Shown: positions 1 to 6,648, counted from the first letter of the stretch. The stretch: 7,853 nt of DNA from an uncultured Desulfurobacterium sp. (GCA_913055135.1 CAJXJV010000056.1:1-7853); one strand, 5' to 3'. Numbers and translations are program-made. The notes: generated by a model from the letters alone, not told the origin.

Positions 1-1599
1 CTTAGTACCGTGAACCATATCAGGATAGGTTCCGTTTCCGCTCACTGTACCATCTTCGTTCAATTCTGGAACTGTATAGGTGTAAGTATCATCAACCCTG
101 CTCATCAATATTGGAAGCGTTACCTCTTTATTTGCATTAAATTCGTCAACATCATAGTAAACTTTCGGCTTCCAGATCTCACCGTCTTTCTCAAACCTTA
201 CATAGGCAAGTGGAATTCCATCCCCATCAGTATCAACTCCCATAAGCGAAGCTGTGGAAATGTATTTATAGAAGAAGCCGGCAAAAGCCCTATAAACGGA
301 TTCTCCATTGTCGTCCTTCAGGAAAGGTCCTCCTCCCATAACGTACGATTCGCCACCGTCAACGTCAGCTGTTGATTTTGGATGCTCAAAATAGGTAACC
401 CTTGTAACTTCCCTTGTTGCACCATTTGCATTATTGGGATATATGAAGAACCTGCTCCAGGTACCATTATTTGTCTTAATATCTTCAAGGGTTTCATTAT
501 CAAGTCCGTAAAGCTGCTTCAGAACTTCTATGGGGATAGTGTCGTAATAAGCAGAATCAACCCTTGATACAGTTTTCCCTCCAATTACCTCTCCAACCTT
601 TGGAGGAACACCAAGAGAAATAGCGATAGTTTCGTTATCTGCCGTCATTCCCTTGAATACCATGACCCTTGGGTTGGCAGGCATAATCGGATAGACATCT
701 GCATTTCCTATTCTGGAGTGAACCATTTTGTTTTTCTGGGAAGCATCAGCGTGGCACATAAAACAGTCAGTATCGTTCACTCCAGAACGTTTAAAGTTGA
801 AGACCCCCGGCTTCCCAATATAGCCAGCTCCTACCTCATAATCCGAATAAGCTAAGAAATCTCCATCTATTCCTACACTATCCGTAAGGTCGTGAACAAA
901 CCATTCTTTGTTTTCAAGTTCATCAAAAGCAGAATCACCAAGTTTTTCCTTTAAAGCTTCGTCAAGTGGTTTATCTTCCCTTCCAAACTGAGCAGCGCCG
1001 CCACCTGCATGACAGGAGTTACATGTAATATTTTGATTAACAGTTCCCATATCGAAGTTGAAACCTTCGTAATCATTTGCATTTGGATTAGTAACACTAA
1101 TGCCATCAACAGCTCCATCTGGAACAGCAGGGTCAGTAAGAGGATTTTTAGCCGCCAACTGGCGGTAGGAAGGTGGTCACCAGCCCCCATAGTGGGACTT
1201 GCTCCTGAAGTAGCGCATTTTCAAAACTTTGTTGGTTACAAAGTCCTTTGTTCCTGTATCGTCTCCTTTTGTCTCGCTGTCCATCCAGCCCATATCGTGG
1301 AGACCAACGGCTCCGTGGTGGGACATTCTGACATCTTCAACTATGTTTTCGTGACAGCTTCCACAGGTTTTTTCAAAACTGATAGGTTCGCCCTTATAGA
1401 TCTTTTCTGGTGTTCCGTTGTTAGTTATGACTTCTAAAGTGTCATTTGTTAAAACTTCATAGAGGTCTGTTCCATTAAGGGTTTTCAAGCAGATCGAATC
1501 GTGATCAGGAATGTCTGAGAAAGCCTGAGAAGCAAGCATTGCAGACATTATAAAACCTGTAGTAAGCGAAAGCTTACTTCTCCTCCATTTTCTTCCCAT
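1..1599 (-). CDS. Exported multihaem cytochrome c, probable selenoprotein (in-frame UGA read as Sec), 3' end outside window
   Basis: Seen: ATG at 1597-1599 behind a TGGAGG ribosome site, then 533 codons to the window edge interrupted only by TGA at codon 141. The N-terminus is a Sec-type signal peptide (basic RKWRRSK, hydrophobic stretch to about residue 27, cleavage likely near S24-Q-A26) with no lipobox. Three c-type haem motifs are visible: CGSCH (79-83), CNSCH (193-197) and CFMCH (279-283). The first precedes the TGA and the other two follow it in the same frame. H94, H95 and H101 are candidate distal haem ligands. A DTDGDG calcium-loop-like motif lies at 456-461. Haem attachment and electron transfer outside the cytoplasm follow from the motifs; the electron partner is unknown. 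Haem density is low for a multihaem protein, so much of the chain may be a separate fold. Inference: codon 141 encodes selenocysteine. Alternatives are a nonsense mutation (pseudogene) or a base-call error. Confidence 0.8.
1149..1167 (-). promoter_or_regulatory. Candidate bacterial SECIS hairpin downstream of the UGA
   Basis: On the mRNA strand CCGCC (1165-1161) pairs perfectly with GGCGG (1156-1152) around the tetraloop AGUU (1160-1157). Two more pairs, U1167-A1149 and A1166-U1150, form below a bulged C1151. Sixteen nucleotides separate the UGA from the loop, at the short end of the 16-37 range I recall for bacterial SECIS models. Those models also ask for a G in the first two loop positions, which holds here. 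In E. coli fdhF the loop is GGUC, and its second and third bases (G, U) contact SelB; AGUU keeps G-U in the same positions. The element lies inside the coding sequence and encodes residues of the YRQLAA stretch. Confidence 0.65.
1177..1179 (-). other. In-frame UGA, candidate selenocysteine codon 141
   Basis: The frame reads SHYGGW, UGA, PPSYRQLA and then stays open for 392 codons to the window edge. UGA is followed by C, the same 3' neighbour as the Sec UGA of E. coli fdhF. TGA is a real stop here: ruvA, ruvB, gspK, gspL and gspM all end with it and none has an internal TGA, so a genome-wide code change is excluded. Restarting translation after the UGA would give a protein without a signal peptide, which could not receive periplasmic haems. 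The next in-frame ATG (1048-1050) has no well-spaced ribosome site. Confidence 0.7.
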
Positions 1600-1604
1600 C
1601 TTTT

Positions 1605-1610
1605 CCTCCA
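1605..1610 (-). promoter_or_regulatory. Ribosome binding site of the cytochrome gene
   Basis: TGGAGG on the minus strand, five bases before the ATG at 1597-1599. It fixes the start directly ahead of the signal peptide. Confidence 0.85.
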
Positions 1611-1624
1611 GAAGTTACCTGCAA

Positions 1625-1646
1625 AATTTTTACAAAATTTTTACAA
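1625..1646 (-). repeat. Perfect 11-bp tandem direct repeat in the cytochrome leader
   Basis: The plus-strand unit AATTTTTACAA occurs at 1625-1635 and again, unchanged, at 1636-1646. The repeat sits between the predicted -10 box and the ribosome site of the cytochrome gene, in the predicted 5' leader. A period of one helical turn would suit tandem binding of a regulator or an intrinsic DNA bend. No regulator family is recognised. Confidence 0.6.
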
Positions 1647-1659
1647 TGCGGGATTCAGG

Positions 1660-1687
1660 ATTTTATCAGAATTTTAATAAATTTCAA
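1660..1687 (-). promoter_or_regulatory. Sigma-70-type promoter for the cytochrome gene
   Basis: Minus-strand TTGAAA (1687-1682) and TAAAAT (1665-1660) are separated by 16 bases. TGA immediately precedes the -10 box and gives an extended TGn element. Transcription would start near 1653, leaving a leader of about 50 nt. This gives the cytochrome an expression unit separate from the upstream operon. No terminator is visible between ruvB and this promoter, so read-through is also possible. Confidence 0.6.
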
Positions 1688-1697
1688 GGAATATTCC
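1688..1697. promoter_or_regulatory. 10-bp perfect palindrome beside the -35 box
   Basis: GGAATATTCC is a perfect inverted repeat directly abutting the upstream side of the predicted -35 hexamer. Its position would suit an operator or activator site, but a 10-bp palindrome in AT-rich DNA can arise by chance and no regulator is recognised. Confidence 0.3.
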
Positions 1698-1719
1698 AAA
1701 AACTTTATATTATTAGTTC

Positions 1720-2673
1720 TCATATCAGAAATGGTTGTGCCACCTTATATCCTAAAATTTCCAGAGCCTTTGCTGTTACCTTCCTTCCTCTTGGTGTCCT
1801 TACAATAAGCCCCAGCTCTATTAGATAGGGTTCATGGACGTTTTCTATTGTATCAACATCCTCTTTCAGAACCGTTGCAAGAACGTTCAGACCTACAGGT
1901 CCTCCTTTGAACGTTTCGGCTATTGTTTTGAGAATTTTCCTGTCCATGTGGTCAAGACCGTAAGAATCGATTCCGAGCTCTCTCAGGATTTCTTCCGCTC
2001 TCTTTTCATCTATCCTGTCCCAGTTGTTAACGGTTGCATAATCTCTAAACCTCTTTAACAGCTGATTGAGAATTCTTGGAGTTCCTCTGCTACAGCGGGC
2101 TAAAACTTCCAGAGCTCTCTCTGTCAGGTTAATGTTTAGTTTGACTGAGTTCCTCTTTGCTATCTCTTTAAGCTCCGGGACAGAGTAGAGCTCCAGTCTG
2201 CAGATGATTCCGAACCTTGACCTGAACGGTGGAGTCAGTAAATTAAGTCTGGTAGTTGCTCCAATCAGTGTGAATCGCGGCAGATCTATTGAAAAGCTCT
2301 TAGCTCTCGTTCCTCCGGTAACAATATCAATTCTGAAATCTTCCATTGCAGAATAGATGCTTTCTTCTATTGCTCTATTCAGTCTGTGGATTTCATCGAT
2401 GAAAAGAACATCCCCCTCGTTCAGTGACGTTATCAGTGCTATAAGATCTCCTTTTCTCTCTATTGTGGGAGCAGAAACAATCTTTATCTCTCTTCCAAGC
2501 TCTTTTGCAATTATCATTGATAGGGTAGTCTTTCCAGTTCCAGGAGGACCATAGAAAAGAACATGGTCAAGGGGTTCTCCCCGCCGCTTTGCCGATTCTA
2601 TGGCAATTTTCAAAATCTTCCTGACCTTTTCCTGTCCTAAGAATTCTTCAAGCCCTGCAGGACGCTCTATCAA
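1720..2673 (-). CDS. ruvB: Holliday junction branch migration ATPase RuvB
   Basis: RuvB is the hexameric AAA+ motor that, with RuvA, drives Holliday-junction branch migration in recombinational repair. The 317-residue product has the family layout: N-terminal RP...LEEFLGQ, Walker A GPPGTGKTT (42-50), Walker B LFIDEIHRL (90-98), sensor 1 GATTR (138-142), arginine-finger region RSRFG (151-155), sensor 2 GTPR (197-200) and a winged-helix DNA-binding C-terminus from about 240, including PRGRKVTAKA. Length is slightly below the usual 330-350 because the N-terminal extension before the RP motif is almost absent. The start is TTG (2671-2673), preceded by GGGAG (2680-2684) with six bases of spacing. 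TTG overlaps the ruvA stop as TTGA, suggesting translational coupling. No ATG lies close enough to be a better start. Confidence 0.96.
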   Translation of the reverse strand: MIERPAGLEEFLGQEKVRKILKIAIESAKRRGEPLDHVLFYGPPGTGKTTLSMIIAKELGREIKIVSAPTIERKGDLIALITSLNEGDVLFIDEIHRLNRAIEESIYSAMEDFRIDIVTGGTRAKSFSIDLPRFTLIGATTRLNLLTPPFRSRFGIICRLELYSVPELKEIAKRNSVKLNINLTERALEVLARCSRGTPRILNQLLKRFRDYATVNNWDRIDEKRAEEILRELGIDSYGLDHMDRKILKTIAETFKGGPVGLNVLATVLKEDVDTIENVHEPYLIELGLIVRTPRGRKVTAKALEILGYKVAQPFLI

Positions 2674-3236
2674 AACTTTCTCCCGGAGAGTTTCTTAATG
2701 ATTTCCTTTACAACTTCCTCAATTGATCTATCCTTAACTTTTAAATCTATTTCTTTGACAGCACTCATTATTTCCTTTTTACTGTAACCCAGAGAACCAA
2801 GAATTTCAAAGAGTTCCTCAGGAACACTTTCTTCCTTCACCAACTTTCCTTTCAATTCTAAGATAACCCTCTCGGAGAGCTTTTTACCAAGCCCCGGAAC
2901 AGTGGAGAGAGTTTCTACATCCATAGAGGAGACAATCTCTTTAAGCTCCTCATAGGAGAAATGGGAAATGATGCTCATTGCAACTTTTGAACCAACCTTT
3001 GGAACTTTTAAAAGCTCTTCAAAAAACGCTCTCTCTTCCCTTGTTCTAAAACCGTAAAGGGATGGAGTCCCTTCCGGAGGAAATATGAGCTTTGTAAAGA
3101 GCTCTATATTATCTCCTTCTCCTACCTCTGTAAGAAGACTTAGAGGAACAAATACCCGAAAAGCAATACTTCCACAGAGAAGAGAGACACTATCCGGATA
3201 TTTGAATATAACCTGACCTTTCAGGTAATCAATCAT
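2670..3236 (-). CDS. ruvA: Holliday junction branch migration protein RuvA
   Basis: RuvA binds the four-way junction as a tetramer and loads RuvB. The product has 188 residues, close to the family norm. Domain I (about 1-62) is the OB-fold ending in the SLYGF signature. Domain II carries two helix-hairpin-helix motifs, VPKVGSKVA (78-86) and VPGLGKKLSERV (113-124). After a short linker, domain III (about 139-188) is the RuvB-contacting helical domain with LGY at 149-151. The acidic-pin region reads PPEGTP rather than the REDAQ-type sequence of E. coli, so only one acidic residue (E55) remains there. ATG (3234-3236) begins two bases after the gspN stop, with only a weak AGAG as ribosome site, suggesting coupling to gspN translation. 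The end overlaps ruvB. Confidence 0.95.
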   Translation of the reverse strand: MIDYLKGQVIFKYPDSVSLLCGSIAFRVFVPLSLLTEVGEGDNIELFTKLIFPPEGTPSLYGFRTREERAFFEELLKVPKVGSKVAMSIISHFSYEELKEIVSSMDVETLSTVPGLGKKLSERVILELKGKLVKEESVPEELFEILGSLGYSKKEIMSAVKEIDLKVKDRSIEEVVKEIIKKLSGRKF

Positions 3237-3238
3237 CT

Positions 3239-3997
3239 CTACTTAAACGAAAGGTTTTCAAGAAATCCTTTTATTCTAAAAGAAAAAGTCTGACCCTTAA
3301 ATGGCTCTACATAGGGAGTTAGCTTTACTCTCAGGTTCACGTAGGACCTCTCTATCTGGCGAGCATTCAGGTTAACATAGCCTTTCACTGACAACCTTGC
3401 ATCTTTACCCTTTCCCTTCACATCAATATCAACAACATTTTTCCTTTTAACTTTGTAGGTTACCTTAACATCCCCTATGTCGGCACTCGGGAGGGAAAGA
3501 AGCCCAAATGCAATCTTCCTTAGCTTAAGGTTTTGTAGTTTAAAGTTTCCCGAACCACCTACTAAACTGTTCTTTGCGAAAGAAAGAGTACCACCGCCGA
3601 AAAGATTGCCAGATATAGAAAAAGGAAGAGAACTTTTCTTCAGACAGTTTTCCACTCTCAGCTTTTCAAGTTTAAACTTTACACTATGAACAGGATAATT
3701 GGCATCTGCCTTTAAAATGCCTCCACAGACCCTTGCCAGAACGTTAAATCTCTTTTCTTCTGATAGAAGAGAAGAAACTTGCGGATTTATGATAACTTTA
3801 TCAAATTTAAAGGGTAGAAAAGAAAGTTTGACATCATCTAATTCAACCTTTAAAGGTAACCTTCTAACTTCAACCTTTTTGCAGGAAATCTTCTGATGAC
3901 ATAGACTGTTTTCAACAAACCTCTCTATCGGGAAGGTGAGGTAGAGAAAAAAGGGAAACGAAAGCAGGAATATAAGAACAACAATCAGCTTTCTCAT
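3239..3997 (-). CDS. gspN: Type II secretion system protein N (GspN-like), membrane-anchored
   Basis: The 252-residue product has an N-terminal hydrophobic segment (about 4-22) and then a beta-rich periplasmic region with repeated short amphipathic strands (for example VEVRRLPLKVELDDVKLSF and SGNFKLQNLKLRK). This matches the AsmA-related, GspN-type T2SS accessory proteins found outside the Proteobacteria. Four cysteines (C33, C39, C91, C118) lie in the predicted periplasmic part and could form disulfides. The function is poorly defined in the family; a role in the secretion envelope complex is inferred from position. The start ATG overlaps the gspM stop as ATGA and has AGGAG (4004-4008) six bases upstream. 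Assignment rests on fold pattern and on lying directly after gspK, gspL and gspM, so it is less certain than theirs. Confidence 0.75.
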   Translation of the reverse strand: MRKLIVVLIFLLSFPFFLYLTFPIERFVENSLCHQKISCKKVEVRRLPLKVELDDVKLSFLPFKFDKVIINPQVSSLLSEEKRFNVLARVCGGILKADANYPVHSVKFKLEKLRVENCLKKSSLPFSISGNLFGGGTLSFAKNSLVGGSGNFKLQNLKLRKIAFGLLSLPSADIGDVKVTYKVKRKNVVDIDVKGKGKDARLSVKGYVNLNARQIERSYVNLRVKLTPYVEPFKGQTFSFRIKGFLENLSFK

Positions 3998-4545
3998 TCT
4001 GCTCTCCTGTAAAAGTTAAAAGTTACCTTCCCCGATACCAGTCCGTTCTCATCCATATCGGAAATTTCAATTCCCGTACAGCGAAAATAGTAGGAGCTCC
4101 TTTCCAGATTGTGGATTAAAGAGGTCACCTTATTAAGAGGTGTTTCCCCAAAATCAACAGAGACCATCTTAACTTCTATACCTTCAATTCCCTTACCTGT
4201 TGAGACTTTCAAATTTTTAAGATTTACTCCAGCCTTTTCTACCTGAGATTTCACATAAGTTGTAAGGTCAAGCGTTCTTCCGTTATCAACTTTCTGAAGT
4301 AATGGCTCCAGCTCTTTTCTCAGGACAATAAGTTCCTCAAGGGAAGGTTTTATCTTTTCAACTTTTTCCTGGAGTTTCCTTTCCTTTTCAACGAAAGTAT
4401 CAGTCATGCTTTTAATTGGAAAATAGACCAGAATCACATAGAGCAGAAATATAAAGACGGGAATTCCTAAGAAGATAACAAATCTCTCTCGCTCGTCCAG
4501 ACCCGAAAGATACTCAATCACAAAATCCCTTACTCTTTCAAACAC
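3994..4545 (-). CDS. gspM: Type II secretion system inner-membrane protein M (GspM/PilO-like)
   Basis: The 183-residue bitopic protein has a short cytoplasmic N-terminus, one membrane helix (about 22-42), a charged coiled coil (about 48-87) and a C-terminal alpha/beta domain (about 95-180) of the ferredoxin-like type seen in GspM and PilO. GspM pairs with GspL in the inner-membrane platform that couples the secretion ATPase to pseudopilus assembly. The start is GTG (4543-4545), with AGGGG (4555-4559) nine bases upstream inside gspL. The first eight bases overlap the gspL end. The sequence itself is weakly conserved; size, topology and gene order carry the call. Confidence 0.82.
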   Translation of the reverse strand: MFERVRDFVIEYLSGLDERERFVIFLGIPVFIFLLYVILVYFPIKSMTDTFVEKERKLQEKVEKIKPSLEELIVLRKELEPLLQKVDNGRTLDLTTYVKSQVEKAGVNLKNLKVSTGKGIEGIEVKMVSVDFGETPLNKVTSLIHNLERSSYYFRCTGIEISDMDENGLVSGKVTFNFYRRAE

Positions 4546-5779
4546 CGGATTTAACCCCTGAAACCGAAATTGAGAATTGAATTCCCCTGGTTACCTTTTT
4601 AACCTTATCGGTATTTACCTTTTCAAAGTACTTTGATAGATTATCGGTAAAGACTTTAAGAGATTTCTCTTCATTTGCATAGCCGGATATACGAAAGCTC
4701 TCAGAAACGGCAGAACCTTCAAGCTTTAAAACCTTAATGCCTTCTACAACCGATTTTGATATTCCCGAAAGAGAGAAGAGAATAGAAGGTTTATCAAGTA
4801 GAAGAAACGATTTAAGTTTTTTAAGTTTTGAAAGCTTCTGAGAAACCTGAATCTCTGGTACAAGAACTTTTTCTTGCAGAACTTTCCCAACCACTTTTTT
4901 ATACTCTTTTGAAATCAATTCATAATTTTTCTTTTCATGGATATAGGCAAAGAACTGTGAAACCGTAAAAAGAATGGTGGCTGCAAAAATAATCGCTCCA
5001 CCTGTGATAAGTGCACTTCTATGTTTGATGAAGAACTCAGAACTGAAGAGAGAAAACTCTTTAAATGCAGCTTTGCAGGAAGCTTTTCTGAAATGGTAAA
5101 GACCAAAAGCATTAAAGTACAACGGAGTTTCTTTTCCGAAAATCTCTATTTCTGGTATTTCCAGTGATTGAACGTATTCTTTTAAAATATTCATAAACTC
5201 ACTATCTAAAGCACCTCCTCCAACAATGACCACTCTTCCTTCAAGCCGGGGAACAAGCCTCTCTTCTAAAAAGGTTCTGTTCTTTTTTAGAAAAGGAAAA
5301 CCCGCTCTGAAAATTTCCACTTCCTTTAGTTTTCCTGCTTTTAGAGAAAGGATTGCTGTCTTTGAAGCCCCGAAATCAACAATTGTTAAATCTTCTTCTC
5401 CATAGAGAATAGCAGCAGCCGTGGCTGCACCAATAATATCAACAGTTATGACTGAAGATTCTTTTAAACTTCTATCCAGTGAATCTATTGTTTCCTTCTT
5501 TTCAATAAATATCAGAAATTCACAACCTTTTTTCTCTTTCCTGACAGGACAAAAAGAGATAGTAAGATTCTCTGCTTCAACGCCTGTATCGGCAGAAACA
5601 TCGTTGAGTATCATCTTTCGTAGCTGAGACCCGCGGCAAACAGGATAAAAGGACTTTTTAACGAAAACTGTCTTGGAAGAGACTCCCGTTATAAAGCTCT
5701 TTCCCTCTTTTAGACCTGTTCCAAACTTCTCGCCATCAAACCATTTTATTGCAGCAGAACCTGCATCAATTCCAATCAT
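4538..5779 (-). CDS. gspL: Type II secretion system protein L (GspL), actin-like domain plus PilN-like periplasmic domain
   Basis: The 413-residue product resembles a natural PilM-PilN fusion. The cytoplasmic part (1 to about 250) has an actin/FtsA/PilM-like fold with MIGIDAGSAAIKW at the start, a second phosphate-loop-like LTIVDFGASKTAI (131-143) and VVIVGGGALDS (183-193) as a probable adenosine motif. One membrane helix (about 256-278) leads to a coiled linker and a C-terminal ferredoxin-like periplasmic domain (about 325-410). GspL recruits the GspE ATPase and contacts GspM. ATG (5777-5779) overlaps the gspK stop as ATGA and has AAGG (5787-5790) seven bases upstream. The nucleotide-binding-like motifs look better preserved than I would expect for a GspL. 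Confidence 0.88.
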   Translation of the reverse strand: MIGIDAGSAAIKWFDGEKFGTGLKEGKSFITGVSSKTVFVKKSFYPVCRGSQLRKMILNDVSADTGVEAENLTISFCPVRKEKKGCEFLIFIEKKETIDSLDRSLKESSVITVDIIGAATAAAILYGEEDLTIVDFGASKTAILSLKAGKLKEVEIFRAGFPFLKKNRTFLEERLVPRLEGRVVIVGGGALDSEFMNILKEYVQSLEIPEIEIFGKETPLYFNAFGLYHFRKASCKAAFKEFSLFSSEFFIKHRSALITGGAIIFAATILFTVSQFFAYIHEKKNYELISKEYKKVVGKVLQEKVLVPEIQVSQKLSKLKKLKSFLLLDKPSILFSLSGISKSVVEGIKVLKLEGSAVSESFRISGYANEEKSLKVFTDNLSKYFEKVNTDKVKKVTRGIQFSISVSGVKSGV

Positions 5780-6648
5780 TCAACTACCTTCCACTCAAGA
5801 ACTCTATTTCTGTCAGTAAATGCTACTAGATTCACGATGGAGTCGCCATAGGAAGCAGTAACTTCCATCTTGAAGTAGTCACACCTGTTTGTTATTAAAG
5901 GTTTAATTAAAAAGTAGAGCTCCTCTGTAAATCCAGGTAAATTTTTAATGTCCTCCAGTCTTTTTATTGGTCGGTTCTCAATTATACTATCTACTGCTGT
6001 CTCATCCATCTGCTCAGAAAGGGCAAGAAGGAGCTCCTTTGAGGCAGAATTGACGTTTACTTTTCCGCTCCCATAGACAGTAAGGTAGTTTGAAAGCCTT
6101 TTAAACGTATTTTCATCAATTCCCTTAACGTAAAGGATTTCAAAAAGACTTTTAGCGGCTCTGTTGGAAGGTCTATATCCAAGTCCTTCGTAGTAGTAAC
6201 TCTCTGCACCATTATCTGTCACGGTGTCGTCTGAATCTATCCAGTCTTTGAGCGCTGCTGCAATGTCAGTGTTGAGCTCAAGATTCTCAAATAGCCTGAT
6301 AGCCATTTTGTAGTAAAGGGAGTTTGTAAGTTTGTTTATGTTGAACTTTCCACATTCATCGGTAATTCTTACTGAGAGGAAAATTCCTCTGTAGTTATAG
6401 ACTATAGGTTCGTACCAATCATCTCCTTCACCATCGTAGCCGTTATTATCATCTTTCAAATAATTAAGACCTATCTTTATGGCAGAAACCGCTGCGTGGT
6501 AAGCAACGGTATAATCTCGAAAAGATTCTGACTTTGAAACACTTTTAGTAGATAGGAAATAGACAGAAAAGAGAAAGGAAGTTACAACTGCAACCATAAC
6601 TAAAACAAGGAAGAGGACAAACCCCTTCCTATTCCTGGAAGAACTCAA
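5776..6648 (-). CDS. gspK: Type II secretion minor pseudopilin GspK
   Basis: The 290-residue product starts with a type IV prepilin leader, MSSSRNRKG followed by FVLFLVLVMVAVVTS. Prepilin peptidase should cut after G9 and methylate F10. Residue +5 of the mature protein is leucine, not the glutamate found in most pseudopilins; absence of E5 is characteristic of GspK, which caps the pseudopilus tip. The large globular domain carries the GspK signatures ECGKFNINKL (98-107) and DWIDSDD...GAESYYY (135-153, near the family's metal-binding region), followed by helix-hairpin-helix-like VNVNSASKELL and IKNLPGF. The start is TTG (6646-6648), supported by GAGGAG (6656-6661) seven bases upstream. This overlaps the mtnA end by 20 bases; a later start would remove the leader. 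Confidence 0.9.
   Translation of the reverse strand: MSSSRNRKGFVLFLVLVMVAVVTSFLFSVYFLSTKSVSKSESFRDYTVAYHAAVSAIKIGLNYLKDDNNGYDGEGDDWYEPIVYNYRGIFLSVRITDECGKFNINKLTNSLYYKMAIRLFENLELNTDIAAALKDWIDSDDTVTDNGAESYYYEGLGYRPSNRAAKSLFEILYVKGIDENTFKRLSNYLTVYGSGKVNVNSASKELLLALSEQMDETAVDSIIENRPIKRLEDIKNLPGFTEELYFLIKPLITNRCDYFKMEVTASYGDSIVNLVAFTDRNRVLEWKVVE

Noticed and set aside
1..40. Twin-arginine type signal in the cytochrome (RRSKL after the start, minus strand near 1580)
   Set aside because: The motif lacks the usual pattern after RR, and c-type apocytochromes are exported unfolded by the Sec route; an ordinary Sec signal explains it. The motif itself lies at the N-terminus near 1570-1585, not in the listed edge segment.
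1149..1167. The GC-rich hairpin as a transcription terminator after the TGA
   Set aside because: The stem is only five GC pairs and is followed by CUAAAAAUCC rather than a run of U; coding sequence continues through and beyond it.
951..1190. 79-codon minus-strand frame over the UGA region as a +1 or -1 frameshift product
   Set aside because: It lacks the CXXCH motif that the in-frame reading gives at 1009-1023 and does not connect to later haem motifs, so frameshifting does not explain the locus.
1009..1437. 142-codon plus-strand open frame
   Set aside because: It lies wholly antisense to the haem-motif frame, resembles no known family and has no convincing ribosome site; it is a mirror of the real gene.
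1177..1599. A complete 140-residue monohaem cytochrome ending at the TGA
   Set aside because: The same frame continues for 392 codons with two more CXXCH motifs and no other stop; a stand-alone protein ending at GGW would leave that coding sequence without a start or signal peptide.
1600..1719. A rho-independent terminator or small RNA between ruvB and the cytochrome
   Set aside because: No GC-rich stem followed by a U-run is present; the gap is explained by promoter, repeats and leader.
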